DNA of 64,000 nucleotides. Source: Closterium sp. Naga37s-1. Its lineage: Eukaryota; Streptophyta; Zygnematophyceae; Desmidiales; Closteriaceae. Made by a program: the position numbers and the translations under genes. The notes under the pieces were generated by a model that was not told where the DNA came from, ran no database searches, and saw only the letters and a program-made list of their open reading frames with translations. The stretch lies in assembly GCA_947471745.1 (NCBI GenBank), contig CANJKZ010000092.1:1364001-1428000 (forward strand), in the 5' to 3' direction. This document shows positions 10,568 to 22,000 of this stretch, piece after piece. Positions within the stretch are counted from its first letter, which is position 1; every line of letters starts with the position of its first letter.

Positions 10568-11368
10568 TGGCATCAGAAGCCTAGGTTAGGAACCTAGGAC
10601 CACCTGGTACTAAGGGCCCGCCCTTCCGCTAGCGCCCTCGAGCGCCTTCTTCCTTTAGCGCCCTCGTGCGCCTCGCTGTCCGTGCGCCCTCGCGCGCCTC
10701 GTTTCCTGGTCGCGTAGCCCACTAGAAGAACGCGCGCGACCCTTATTTTTGCCCGCGCGCGGCCTCGTTTTTGCCCGCTAGCAGCCCGCGCGCGGCCCGA
10801 ATCGCGCGCGCGACGACCGTAGGCCGCCCGCGCGGCTAGATCCGCCCACGAGCAGGCCGCTAGCCGCCCGTCGACCCTCCCGGCTGGCTTTCCAGCGCGA
10901 CGCAGCCCCGCCCGTAGGCAGTCGCGTCGCCCCCGTAGGCCGCCGCCCCTGCTTTCGTAGGCCGCCGCCCGCGCGCGACTGCAGCCTGAGCCTGACCGCT
11001 CGCCCCTAGGACGGCGCACGACCCACCGCCGCCCGCCCGCAGGTCGCAGCCCGCCCGCAGTGACGAAGGCGCGTAGGCTGCTGCAGCTCGCGTTTCGCTG
11101 CAGCTCGGACCCAGCCGCGGCCTGTGCGCAGCTGCACCGTAGGCGCCGCCGCCCACCGTGCTAGGCCCGCCGTCGCGCTGCCCTTCGTGCCCGAGCCGCG
11201 CCGCCCGAGTCGCGCCGCCCGAGCCGCGCCGCCCGAGCCGCGCCGCCCTGACCGAGCCGCGCCGCCCCACCTGCTGCACCTGCTGTTCCTGTTCCTACTG
11301 TTCCAGCTGTTCTTCTCACTACAGCTGCTACTGCTACTACTCTTACTGCTACTGCTGCTACTGCCACT
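10568..11368 (+). other. Copia A leader
   Basis: About 800 nt between primer site and gag start. It is extremely C/G-rich with many GCGCGCCC and GCCGCGCCGCCC units, and I find no ATG in it before the gag start at 11369. Antisense Arg/Gly/Ala-rich open frames here are composition artefacts. Confidence 0.7.
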
Positions 11369-14300
11369 ATGACTACACCCACAGTTCTCTCTTTCGATGC
11401 TGAGGGCCGTCCGCTCCAGTTTGATGCTTGGCTCGACGATCTCCACCTCTTCCTCCAGATCTCCGCTAAGGATGATGTCTCGCTGTATGACCACGCGTCC
11501 GGAACCGCTCTCGCACCTGCTGACACTGCTGACAGTACAGCTCGCTCCCAGTGGCAGACTCGTGACGCCCACGCTCGCCTAGCCATTCGCAGCCACCTGC
11601 CGTTAGATGAGCGCGCACACTTCGGCCAGCACAAGACTGCTAAGGCACTGTACGATGCAGTCGTCGCTCGCTACTCCTCGCCTGCCTCTGCTACGATAGG
11701 CCGTCTCTCGCTGCCCTATCTTTTCCCCGATCTCGCCGCCTTTCCCACAGTCGCTGACCTCATTACCCACCTCCGCACTAGTGACACCCGCTACCGCGCC
11801 GCCCTTCCTGCTGAGTTCCTCGCCAAGAACCCCCCCCCAATGTACCTCGTTCTCTACCACCAAGTCACTCGTCTCCCAGACTCTCTTCGCGCAGTCAGGG
11901 ACACCTTTCTCGCCCTCTGCCCCACCGAACTCACCATTGACCTGCTCGAGAAGCATCTGCTTGCAGCTGAGGCTAGCATCAATGCTGTAGGCGCTTCTCG
12001 TGGCGACCCCCGCACGCCCTTCTTTGACGGGTGTTCCCCTCCCCCCCTTCTCCCCTCGGTTGCCTCTGCTGCCGCTGTCGACTTCCTTGGTGCTGAGGAA
12101 GTCGGGGCTGCGTCTGCTCCTAGCTGGAGGCGCAAGGGCGGCAAGGGCAAGGGGGGCAAGGGTGGTGGTGGTGCCAGCGGGGGAGGTGGAGGTGGAGGTG
12201 GCGGCAGTGGGGGTGGTGGGGGTGGTGGCGGTGGTGGGGGTGGTGGCGGGGCTGGGGGGGTGGGTGGCGGCGGCGGGGGTGGTGGCGGCAGTGGTGGTGG
12301 AGGAGGCCGGGGTGGAGGTGGTGGTGGTGGAGGCAGTGGGCGTGGGGGCGGCGGCTCGGGTGGTGGTCGGGGTGGACCGGCGCAGCGTGGAGGTTCGGGT
12401 GGTGTCCAGCGCCAGCAGCAGCGTCTTGGAGAGACCCCGTCATCCCAGCAGCTTCGTGAGTGGTACTCTCAGCATGGGGGGTCTAGGGGCGGGGGTACCT
12501 GCACGTATGTCATCCGCACAGGTGACCGCGCTGGTCAGACGTGTGGGAGGTTCCACACGCCACAGCGCTGCTTCTTCCGTCTCGACGACGCCTGGCGTGC
12601 ACAGTTCCCTGAGGCCTCTGAGCTGCCCCGCTGGGCTGATCTACTTAAAAAGAACATTGATGTCTTTGCACTTGACTTTGATGTTATCCTTGGAGCCATG
12701 TATGCATTGACTATTAGTGTTGAGGGTGACTGTTACTTGTGTGTGCCACCAGACCCAGGCATTGCGACCAGTGAGGCTGCCGCTCTAGGTGCTAGTGCGT
12801 CTGATGCCCCACGTCCTGGTGAGGCTGCTGCTCTAGGTGCAGGTGTGTCTGCTGCTTCAGGTGCTTGTGAGTCTGCGCCTTCAGGTACTGCGTCTACTGA
12901 TGCACTGCACACCTTCACACTGGACTCGGGTGCCTCCCGCTGTTTCTTTCGCGACCGCACTGCCCTCGAGCAGCTCCCTAGGCCGGTTGCTGTCTCTCTG
13001 GCTGACCCCTCCGGGGGTCCGGTCCTTGCGACCTCCACAAGTGCCCTCCCTTGTCCTGCTGTCCCGTCCGGCACCCTGTCGGGCCTTTACCTCCCCTCGT
13101 TCTCTACGAACTTGGTGGCGGGTTCCGCGCTCCAGGATGCGGGTGTTCACCAGTTCACCCCTGCCTACGAGCGTGTGACACACTGCACGTGTGCCCAGAC
13201 GGGTCGTCACCTGGCTACCTTCACTCGGCAGCCGGGGTCGGACTTGTACACACTGACCACTGAGTCCCCTCAGGTAGCGGCGTCTGCGTCTGCGTCAGGT
13301 CAGTTGTCCGCCCCCTGCTCGTGTCGCACCCTGTCGCACCGGACGGTCCTCTGGCACCACCGCCTTGGGCACCCTTCGATGCAGCGCCTTCGTGGCATGC
13401 AATCCCGTTACCTTGTCTCTGGTCTCCCCAGGTCACTGCCTCCCCTGCCACCGTCCCCTGCCCCTCCCTGCCTTCCCTGTGTCGAGGGACGGCAGCGTGC
13501 CACCCCTCACTCCTCTGAGTTTCCCCCGACGGAGGCCCCGCTGCAGACCCTTCACATGGACGTGTGGGGTCCAGCCCGCGTCCGTGGACAGGGAGGAGAG
13601 CGCTACTTCCTGCTAGTAGTTGACGACTACACGCGTTACACCACGTTCTTCCCTTTGCGCACCAAGGGAGAGGTCTCTGCTGTTTTGATCTCTTGGATCC
13701 GCGCTACCCGTCTCCAGCTGGAGAGGCGCTTTCGCACGGACCTTCCCGTCTTGCGACTGCACTCTGACAGAGGTGGTGAGTTTTCCTCCGGTCTCTTGGA
13801 GACCTTCTGTCAGGGGGAGGGCATTCGCCAGACGTTCACGCTTCCGGCCTCTCCTCAGCAGAATGGGGTTGCTGAGCGCCGCATTGGCTTGGTCATGGAG
13901 GTTGCTCGTACCTCCTTGGTCCATGCGGCTGCCCCCCATTTTCTGTGGCCGTTTGCGGTCCGCTACGCCGCGCATCAGCTCAACCTCTGGCCCCGTGTCT
14001 CCGTTCCGGAGACCTCGCCGACGCTGCGTTGGACGGGAGAGGTTGGCGATGCGTCTGTGTTCCGGGTCTGGGGATCTCGTGCCTTTGTCCACGATACGTC
14101 CGCGGACAAGCTCTCCGCCCGCGCTGTTCCCTGTGTCTTCCTTGGCTTTGTCCCTGACGCGCCTGGCTGGCAGTTTTACCACCCCACCTCGCGCCGTGTC
14201 TTTGCCACTCAGGACGTCACGTTTGACGAGTCGCTCCCCTTCTACCGTCTCTTCCCCTACCGCACTGCCCCGCTCCCCCCCCCGCCGCTCTTCCTCACGC

Positions 14301-14503
14301 CAGGTGCTGCTTTGGTAGACCCCCTGCCTCCCCAGGGTCCTGCTCCCTCAGGTGTTTCCCAGGTAGACCCGGTCGAGCCTGTCGAGGTAGCTGTCGACTC
14401 TGGTCCTGCGCGAGGTGCTGAGCGTGCTGAGCCTGGTGGTGCTGGGTCTGGGGGTGCTGAGATCTATATATATATATACCTGCATGTTTGCTTTGCTAGG
14501 TAG
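11369..14503 (+). CDS. Copia A Gag-protease-integrase polyprotein, truncated
   Basis: A single 1044-residue frame from the first ATG after the leader. Residues about 1-250 are copia Gag (FDAWLDDLHLFLQ, SQWQTRDAHAR). Residues about 254-345 are almost pure Gly with Ser and Arg, an RGG-type region. Residues 378-401 hold a C-X13-C-X3-H-X4-C arrangement in place of the usual CCHC knuckle. Protease has LDSGAS with Asp519. Integrase has the HHRLGHPS finger, then Asp731, Asp800 and Glu836, the last two spaced 35 apart as in an intact D,D-35-E site. The frame ends in the hinge after a few Gly-Ala-Glu repeats, then 14 unrelated residues encoded by the TATATA tail and a stop. No reverse transcriptase follows. 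It is the only undamaged gag-integrase frame of this subfamily in the window, so it is the reference for the broken copies. Confidence 0.92.
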   Translation: MTTPTVLSFDAEGRPLQFDAWLDDLHLFLQISAKDDVSLYDHASGTALAPADTADSTARSQWQTRDAHARLAIRSHLPLDERAHFGQHKTAKALYDAVVARYSSPASATIGRLSLPYLFPDLAAFPTVADLITHLRTSDTRYRAALPAEFLAKNPPPMYLVLYHQVTRLPDSLRAVRDTFLALCPTELTIDLLEKHLLAAEASINAVGASRGDPRTPFFDGCSPPPLLPSVASAAAVDFLGAEEVGAASAPSWRRKGGKGKGGKGGGGASGGGGGGGGGSGGGGGGGGGGGGGGAGGVGGGGGGGGGSGGGGGRGGGGGGGGSGRGGGGSGGGRGGPAQRGGSGGVQRQQQRLGETPSSQQLREWYSQHGGSRGGGTCTYVIRTGDRAGQTCGRFHTPQRCFFRLDDAWRAQFPEASELPRWADLLKKNIDVFALDFDVILGAMYALTISVEGDCYLCVPPDPGIATSEAAALGASASDAPRPGEAAALGAGVSAASGACESAPSGTASTDALHTFTLDSGASRCFFRDRTALEQLPRPVAVSLADPSGGPVLATSTSALPCPAVPSGTLSGLYLPSFSTNLVAGSALQDAGVHQFTPAYERVTHCTCAQTGRHLATFTRQPGSDLYTLTTESPQVAASASASGQLSAPCSCRTLSHRTVLWHHRLGHPSMQRLRGMQSRYLVSGLPRSLPPLPPSPAPPCLPCVEGRQRATPHSSEFPPTEAPLQTLHMDVWGPARVRGQGGERYFLLVVDDYTRYTTFFPLRTKGEVSAVLISWIRATRLQLERRFRTDLPVLRLHSDRGGEFSSGLLETFCQGEGIRQTFTLPASPQQNGVAERRIGLVMEVARTSLVHAAAPHFLWPFAVRYAAHQLNLWPRVSVPETSPTLRWTGEVGDASVFRVWGSRAFVHDTSADKLSARAVPCVFLGFVPDAPGWQFYHPTSRRVFATQDVTFDESLPFYRLFPYRTAPLPPPPLFLTPGAALVDPLPPQGPAPSGVSQVDPVEPVEVAVDSGPARGAERAEPGGAGSGGAEIYIYIYLHVCFAR

Positions 14504-14675
14504 AGATCACTGTGCTGTTTGTGTTGCATATATGCCTCTGCATGTGAACTGGCCTTGTGGCCCTTTGCTTGTGCTCAGTGTGTGTGGTGACTTTGTGATC
14601 CACCCTGAGCTTGCTTTGCCTTTCTTGACTGGTCTTGTGACCCCTTTGCTCTCCCCCACTTTGCCTATGGGGGTG

Positions 14676-14802
14676 TGTCAAACATCATATATGTTACAGT
14701 TCTGTAGGCTATAGTGGGTTTAGCCTTAGGGGGTACACAATTCTAGGTTTTGTACTTGTACTCTCCTTCTTTCTAGTCCCAACAACCCTTCTCATTCTAA
14801 CA
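14676..14802 (+). repeat. Copia A right LTR (127 bp)
   Basis: Matches the left LTR apart from one T/C difference in the TTTTGTA(T/C)TTG segment. Followed by the TCGTG target copy. Confidence 0.92.
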
Positions 14803-14807
14803 TCGTG

Positions 14808-16173
14808 GACCTCTTGGATAAGGAGTTCACGTAGCAGCCTGTAAGCGGAACCCAAATCCGGTCGGTTCCGGCTTTTAGGTAATAATCCCCTTTCTGCATC
14901 GTGGCCTGCTGATGATTTCCAGTCGTGAAGAATGGGTCTCTAGTGTAGCCGTGGGTGAATAGTCCGGTAAGTAATGGGTTCGAGTGGGTGATGAGTACTG
15001 CAGCGGATTGTACTGTCGGTCGGGTCAGGGCGTCGGCGATGTTATTCGCCCCTTTCTTGTACGTCATGCGGTAGGTGAAGTGACTCTCCATGTAGTCCAG
15101 CCACCGAATCTGTCGTGGGTTGAGGTTGGGTTGGGCTCGCAGGTACTGTAGGGACTTGTGGTCTGTGCGAACAGTGACGTCGGCGCCCACCAGGTAGCAT
15201 CGCCAAAATTTAAACGCGTGTGTGATGGCGAGCATCTCCTTGTCGTGGATCGGGTAGTTGCGTTCGGCTGCCTGCAGCTTGCGTGATTCGTAGGCGATCG
15301 GTTGCAACCCGTTCCCGAAATCTTGGAGAAGCACAGCTTCGATGGCGAAATCTGAGGCGTCGGTTACAACTTCGAACGGCTTCGATGGGTCGGCGATGCG
15401 CAGCACAGGAGGGGAAACGAGAAAATTCTTGAGTTCCTGGAAAGCCGCTTCTGCCTCCTCCGCCCACACAAAATTCTTGTCCTTGTGCAGCAGGTCGATC
15501 AGCGGGCCGGTTATCCCCGCCATATTAGGGATAAACCGCCTGACGTAATTCACGAATCCGAGAAAACGTTGGAGTTCCGTGACATTCGTCGGGGACTTCC
15601 ACTCCTGTATGGTCTTGATTTTCGCCGGGTCGATTTTAATGCCGTCGCGCGAGATGACGTGCCCCAAAAACTCCAACTCCTGCTTAAAAAACTCGCACTT
15701 AGAGCCCTTGGTGATGAGTCGGTTCTCCTGAAGCCGCTTAAACACTGCGTCCAAATCTCGGAGGTGTTGCTCCCGTGTCTTGCTAAAAATCAGGATATCG
15801 TCCAAGTAGACGATGACACATCGGTCTAGAAGATCCCGAAAAACCCTGTTCATGGTCAGTTGAAAAGTCGAAGGCGCGTTCGTGAGGCCGAAAGGCATCA
15901 CTGTAAATTCGTAACTCCCGTAGCGGGTGCGAAACGCAGTCTTGTGACAGTCGTCGGCGAAGACTCGAATCTGGTGGTAACCGCCACGTAAGTCAATCTT
16001 CGAGAAATAGCGAGCGCCGCGAAGTTGGTCAAGGAGGTCGTCGGTGCGTGGGATTGGATAGCGAGACTTGATGGTGACCCGGTTCAGCGCGCGATAGTCG
16101 ATGCACATGCGAAGCCCGGCGTCCTTCGGAGTGAACAGGATTGGTGCTGCGAAGGGAGATGTGCTGGCCCGAA
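14808..16173 (-). pseudogene. Chromovirus reverse transcriptase and RNase H
   Basis: Minus-strand frame with RT blocks PILFTPKDAGLRMCIDYRALN, FSKIDLRGGYHQI and FRTRYGSYEFTVMPFGLTNAP, then the catalytic YLDDILIFS motif and the RNase H region (VVTDASDFAIEAVLLQ, HDKEMLAI, RTDHKSLQYL). The frame is open through this segment but is cut at 16173 by the copia pair and at 14808 by copia A, with a frameshift near 14830. It continues at 31134 on the far side of the pair. Inactive as part of a broken element. Confidence 0.93.
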
Positions 16174-16307
16174 TGTTAAACATTATATGTTTATATTGTG
16201 TAGGCTATAGTGGGTTTAGCCTTAGGGGGTACAACTTGTTAGGGTTTCCTACTTGTATCCCCCTCATTCCTAGTTTGATCATTCTCGTTCACTCTTAGTT
16301 TCTCACA
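16174..16307 (+). repeat. Copia B left LTR (134 bp)
   Basis: Runs from TGTTAAACATT to TTTCTCACA and is followed by the primer site TGGTATTACGAGCC, close to the tRNA-iMet complement. Same as the middle LTR by eye. Confidence 0.92.
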
Positions 16308-17082
16308 TGGTATTACGAGCCTAGGTCGTTAACTACGACCGAACGATGGGCCCACCATTTTCGCCTAGTCGCGCCCTAGCGCGCCTCGCCTAGTCGCGCC
16401 CTCGAGCGCCCTCCTCTCTCTCCCTCCCTTTCGCGCGCCCTAGCGTGCCTCTCGCGATCGGCCCCGCCTAGCCCGCACGCCCTAGCGTGCCTCGTGCGAT
16501 CGGCCCCGCCTAGCCCCGCCCACCTCGTACGCCCTAGCGTGCGACCCGCGCGGCACCCCACGCGTCGCCTGCCCCGCGCGCCCTTGCGTGCCCCGTGCGG
16601 CCCTGCGTGCTCGCTGCCCCGCGCGCCCTTGCGCGCCTCTTACGGACCGGCCCCGCCCCTTAGCGCGCGCCCTTACGTGCCCCGTGCGACCGGCCCACAC
16701 CCACCCGCGCGCCCTTGCGTGCCCCTCGCGTACCGGCCCCGCCCAGCTAGACCGCCCTCGCGTGCCTAGTGCGACCCGGCCCCGCCCCACCAGCCCGCCC
16801 TTGCGTGCCCCGTGCGACCAGGCCCCGCCCTAGCTAGCTCGCCACCTCGTGCCCCGTGCGGACCGCCCCGCTCTGCCCTGCACGCCCTCGCGTGCCCCAC
16901 CTCGAGTAGCCGCTGCCTAGCCGAGCTGAGCCGCCCCACCGAACCGCGTCACCCGGCCCGAGCCGCGCCGCCCTACCGAACCGCGCCGCCCTTCCGAGCC
17001 GCGCCGCCCTACCGAGCCGCGCCTCCTACCGAGCCGCGCCCCTGCTTCTGCTACTACTACTGCTACTGCTCCTACTGTCACT

Positions 17083-18899
17083 ATGGCTAGCCCTCCTGTG
17101 CTAGCTTTCGATGCTGAGGGCCGCCCAGTGAAGTTTGACACCTGGCTCGATGACCTGCACCTATTCCTACAGCTCACTGCCAAGGAGGACATCTTACTGT
17201 ACGATCACGCCTTAGGCCATGCTACTGCCCCTGCTGCTACTGCTGACAGCACTGCCCGCTCACAGTGGCAGACTCGTGACGCCCACGCTCGCTTTGCTAT
17301 TCGCAACTCCCTGCCGATAGATGAGCGCGAGCACTTTTGGCCAGCACAAGACTGCACAGGCACTGTACACTGCTGTCGTTGCCCGCTACTCCTCACCTGC
17401 CTCTGCCGCACTAGGCCGTCTCTCACTCCCCTACCTGTTCCCTGACCTGTCCTCTTTCTCCACAGTCGCTGACCTCATCACGCACCTCCGCACTAGTGAG
17501 GCCCGCTTCCGTGCCGCTATGCCCAATGAGTTTCTTGCCAAGAACCCCCCCCCGCTCTGGCTCACTCTCTACCACCTAGTCACCCGCCTCCCTGACACTC
17601 TGCGTGCAGTCAGGGACCACTTCCTAGCTCGCTGCCCCACTGAGCTCACCATTGCCCTCCTCGAGAAGGAACTACTTGCAGCTGAGGCTAGCATAGTCGC
17701 TATAGGTGCCTCTCGTGGCGACCCCCGCACCCCTTTCTTTGAGGGGTGTTCCCCTTCCCCCCTTCTCCCCTCTGTAGCCTCTGCTGCTGCTGTCGACCTC
17801 CTTGGTGCTGAGAAGGTCGGGACTGCGTCCGCTCCGAGCTGGCGCCGCAGCGGCAAGGGCAAAGGGGGCAAGGGAGGCGGAGGTGACGGCGGGGGAGGCG
17901 GTGGTGGGGGCGGTGGCGGCGGTGGGGGTGGTGGTGGGGCTGGAGGGACTAGTGGCAGCGGTGGGGGTGGTGGCGGCAGCGGCGGGGGAGGTGGCAGGGG
18001 CGGGGGCGGTGGTGGTGGCGGCGGTGGACGCGGAGGCGGCAGGGGCGGTGGTGGACGGGGTGGCAGCGGCGGAGGTGGTGGTCGTGGAGGCGCCGGCGGT
18101 GGCCAGAGCCAGCAGCAGACTCCGTCGCCCCAGGAGCTTCGTGAGTGGTACTCTCAGCACGGGGGGGGGGGGGTGGACTTAGCTGCACGTACGTCATCCG
18201 CACAGGTGACCGCACTGGTCAGGCGTGTGGGAGGGCGCACCCCCGCAGCGCTGCTTCTCCCGCCTCGACGACGCCTGGCGCACTCAGTTCCCTGGTGCCA
18301 CTGAGCTGCCCCGCTGGGCTGATCTGATGAGGAAGAACATTGATATCTATGCTCTTGACTTTGATGCTATTCTCACTGCCATGTATGTCTTGTCTACTAG
18401 TGGAGAGGGTGATCAGTACCTGTGTGTTCCGCCCGACCCGGGCATTCGACCCAGTGAGGCTGCCGCTCTAGGTGCTAGTGTGTCTGGTGCCCTAGGTGCT
18501 GGTGAGGCTGCCGCTCTAGGTACTTGCGTGTCTGCTGCCCCAGGTGCTGGTGAGGCTGCTGCTCTAGGTGCTCGTGAGTCTGCGCCCCCTGGTACTGGGT
18601 CTACTGAGGCACTGCACACCTTCACACTGGACTCAGGTGCTTCTCGCTGTTTCTTTCGTGACCGCACTGCCCTTGAGCAGCTTGCTCGGCCAGTTGCAGT
18701 CTCCCTCGCTGACCCCTCTGGGGGTCCGGTCGTTGCGACCTCCTCCACTGTCCTCCCTTGTCCTGCGGTTCCGTCGGGCACACTGTCAGGTCTCTACCTC
18801 CCCTCGTTCTCTACGAACTTGGTGGCGGGTAGTGCGCTCCAGGACGGGGGTGTCCACCAGTTTACCCCTGCCTACGAGCGCGTGACACACTGCACGTGA
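17083..18899 (+). pseudogene. Copia B Gag-protease region, disrupted
   Basis: Homologous to the intact frame of copia A from its start to the protease. Damage relative to A: an extra base near 17336 (CACTTTTGG against CACTTCGG), a 13-base G run at 18161-18173 that shifts frame, a further one-base shift near 18235 before PQRCF, and TGA at 18897 where A has TGT. The Gly/Arg-rich Gag region (about 17860-18115) and the DSGAS protease motif are still readable in pieces. Confidence 0.9.
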
Positions 18900-19071
18900 G
18901 CTCGGACGGGCCGCCACCTGGCTACCTTCACTCGGCAGCCGGGGTCGGACCTGTACACACTGACCACTGAGTCCCCTCAAGTAGCTGCGTCTGCGTCTGC
19001 GTCAGGTCAGCTGTCTGCCCCCTGCTCGTGTCGCTCCCTGGCACACGAGACTGTCCTCTGGCACCACCGCC

Positions 19072-22000
19072 TTGGTCACCCGTCGGTGCAACGCCTTGCA
19101 CAAACGGTACCTTGTCTCTGGTCTTCCCAGGGTTCTCCCTCCACTCCCACCCTCGCCTGCTCCTCCCTGCCTTCCCTGTGTCGAGGGACGGCAGCGCGCT
19201 GCTCCTCACTCCTCCTCGTTCCCTCCCACAGAGGCTCCACTGCAGACTCTCCACCTGGACGTGTGGGGCCCAGCCCGCGTCCGTGGACAGGGTCAGGAGA
19301 GGTACTTCCTGATCGTTGTTGACGACTACTCGCGCTACACCACGGTCTTCCCCTTGCGCACCAAGGGTGAAGTCCCTGATGTTTTGATCCCTTGGATCCG
19401 CGCTTCTCGTCTCCAGCTCAGTGAGCGGTTCCACTCGGACTTTCCTGTCCTGTGTCTGCACTCTGACAGAGGTGGTGAGTTCTCCTCCGACCTCTTGGCA
19501 GCCTACTGTGCGGAGCACGGCATCCGCCAGTCGTTCACGCTTCCGGCCTCTCCACAGCAGAATGGGGTTGCTGAGCGCCGCATTGGTTTGGTCATGGAGG
19601 TCGCTCGTACCTCCTTGATCCATGCGGCTGCCCCCCACTTTCTGTGGCCGTTTGCGGTCCGATACGCTGCGCATCAGCTCAACCTCTGGCCCCGTGTCTC
19701 CGTTCCGGAGACTTCGCCGACACTGCGTTGGACGGGAGAGGTTGGCGATGCGTCGCGTTTTCGGGTCTGGGGATCTCGAGCTTTTGTTCGCGATACGTCT
19801 GCGGACAAGCTCTCCTCCCGCGCTGTTCCTTGTGTCTTCCTTGGCTTTGTCCCGGACGCGTCTGGTTGGCAGTTTTACCACGCCACCTCGCGCCGTGTCC
19901 TGCCCTCTCAGGACGTCACTTTTGACGAGTCGGTGCCCTACTACCGCCTCTTCCCCTACCGCATTGCCCCGCTCCCCCCCCCGCCTCTCTTCCTAGCGCC
20001 AGGTGCTGCTGTGGTAGACCCCCTCCCCCCTCAGGGTGCCGCTCCCTCAGGTGTGTCCCAGGTAGACCCGGTTGAGCCTGTCGAGGTAGCTGTCGACTCT
20101 CGTCCTGCTAGGGGTGCGGAGCCTGAGGGTGCGGAGCCTGGAGGTGCGGAGTCTGGGGGTGCGGAGCCTGGAGTTGCGGAGTCTAGGGGTACTGAGCCTG
20201 GGGGTGCTGAGTCTGGGGGTGCTGAGCCTGGGGGTGCTGAGTCTGGGGGTGCTGAGCCTGGGAGTGCTACGTCTGAGGGTACTGAGCCAGAGGGTGCTGC
20301 GACTAAGCGTGCTACACCTGGAGGCGCTCTCTCCTCACAGCAGCTACGTGAGTGGTACTTACAGTACTGCAGCCTCCGGAGAGGTGCTTCTGGAGCTAGG
20401 GGTGCTGCTGGAGCTGGTGCTCGTGCTTCCCCTCCTAGGCGGGAGCTGCCCTCTCCCCAGCGGCTCCGAGAGTGGTACGCTCGGCGCTGCAGTCTCCGGA
20501 GTGGCGCTACTAGTGTCGCGGACCCTGGAGCTGGAGCTGCTGCTGGTACTGGTGCTGCTGGAGCTGGAGTTGCTGGTGGTGCTGCTGGCGCTGCTGGAGG
20601 TGCTGCTGGTGCTGCTGGAGCTGCTGGAGGTGCTGCTGCTGCTGGCGGTGCTGCTGGCACTGCTGGAGGTGCTGTTGGTGCTGGTGCTGCTGGAGCTGCT
20701 GGAGGTGCTGGTGCTGCTGGCGCTGCTGGAGGTGCTACTGGAGCTGCTGCTGGTGTTGCGGACCCTGGAGTTGGAGCTGCTGCTGGTGCTGCGGACCCTG
20801 GAGTTGGAGCTGCTGCTGGTGCTGCGGACCTTGGAGTTGGAGCTGCTGCTGGTACTGCGGACCCTGGAGTTGGAGCTGCTGCTGGTGCTGCGGACCCTGG
20901 AGTTGGAGCTGCTGCTGGTGCTGCGGACCCTGGCGTTGGAGCTGCTGCTGGTGCTGGAGGTGCTGGCGCTACTGGAGCTACTGGTGGTCCTGCGGGGGCT
21001 GTAGCTGGAGACCCTGGAGCTGAGGCTACTGGTGGTTTCTCTGCTGGTTCTGGTGGCGCTACGCGCCCGCAGCCGTACTTCGTTCCGCTCCTTCAGCAGA
21101 TTCTTGGTCAGTCGCCTCCTCCTTGTCTTGCTCCCTCCTTAGAGTGTCTTCCGCCAGTCCAGTCGCAGTCACAGTTACCTCCTGCCTTACCACTTCCTGG
21201 TCCTTCTCCTTATACTAGTCCGACTGGAGGTCTTACCGAGCGTCGTGAGCCTGAGTCTCGTCCTGCGTCGCCCGAGTCTCGTCGTGCGTCGCCTGTTCGT
21301 GCTGCTCACACTGGTCGTCGTGTCCCTCGTCAGCGTCCTCCTGCTGTCCCAGGCACTCACCAGATGGCGCTTCGTCCTTCCACTGCTCCTCAGCGCGTCC
21401 CTCTGCCGTCTCCTCCTGCGTCCTCTCTTCCTGCTCTTGCTGACCCGGAGTCTGACTCCCTTCGTGCTGCCAGTCCTACTGTCACGCGTCTCCTCGCCAC
21501 CGTTGTCACTGACCCTTCCTTTGAGTCCTCTGCTGCGTCTGCTCTAGTCGCTGAGTTAGTTGACTTTGCTGCCGCTTGTCGTCTAGACTACGCCGCTAGC
21601 CTTGTCGCTGCGTCTGAGTCTGAGTCTGTCTGTCCTCCGTCCGTCGGGGGTGAGTGTGCTCTTGGCACGGACGTCCTTGAGGACAGGCAGGAGGAGTTTG
21701 AGTGCTTTGCCGCTGCTTTACCTCATCTCGTGTCCATGCTGGTTGCCCCTGAGGGAGACCCGGATGCTCCAGACATCCCGACCCCGCGCTCTTACACTGA
21801 GGCGATCGCGGGTGAGTACTCCTCTCAGTGGCAGACAGCCATGGACGCAGAGATGGCTTCATGGAAGTCCACAGGCACCTACGTCGACGAGGTTCCCCCA
21901 CCTGGGGCGAACATCGTCAGTGGCATGTGGATTTTCAGGGTGAAGCGGCCGCCGGGTTCTCCGCCTGTCTTCAAGGCGCGTTACGTTGCACGAGGCTTCA

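Larger units (their letters stand above)
10441..14802 (+). mobile_element. Copia element A, internally deleted (lacks RT and RNase H)
   Basis: A 4362-bp Ty1/copia element inserted in the chromovirus, with target duplication TCGTG at 10436-10440 and 14803-14807. LTRs are 127 bp and differ at one base that I could find. A tRNA-iMet-like primer site (TGGCATCAGA) directly follows the left LTR, and a G-rich polypurine tract (CTATGGGGGTG) precedes the right one. Gag, protease and integrase are in one intact frame, but reverse transcriptase and RNase H are absent: at about 14460 the sequence jumps from the hinge repeat to the 3' tail seen in the sister elements. It could move only with enzymes supplied in trans. 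Confidence 0.93.

Noticed and set aside
18928-19881. 317-residue minus-strand open frame (repeated at 26338-27291)
   Set aside because: Exactly antisense to the copia integrase frame; explained by GC-rich codon composition, and basic low-complexity sequence with no family.
20114-21004. Leu/Glu/Val-rich 296-residue frame over the copia hinge
   Set aside because: Second frame of a tandem repeat; a periodic unit of 33 bp stays open in more than one frame by chance.
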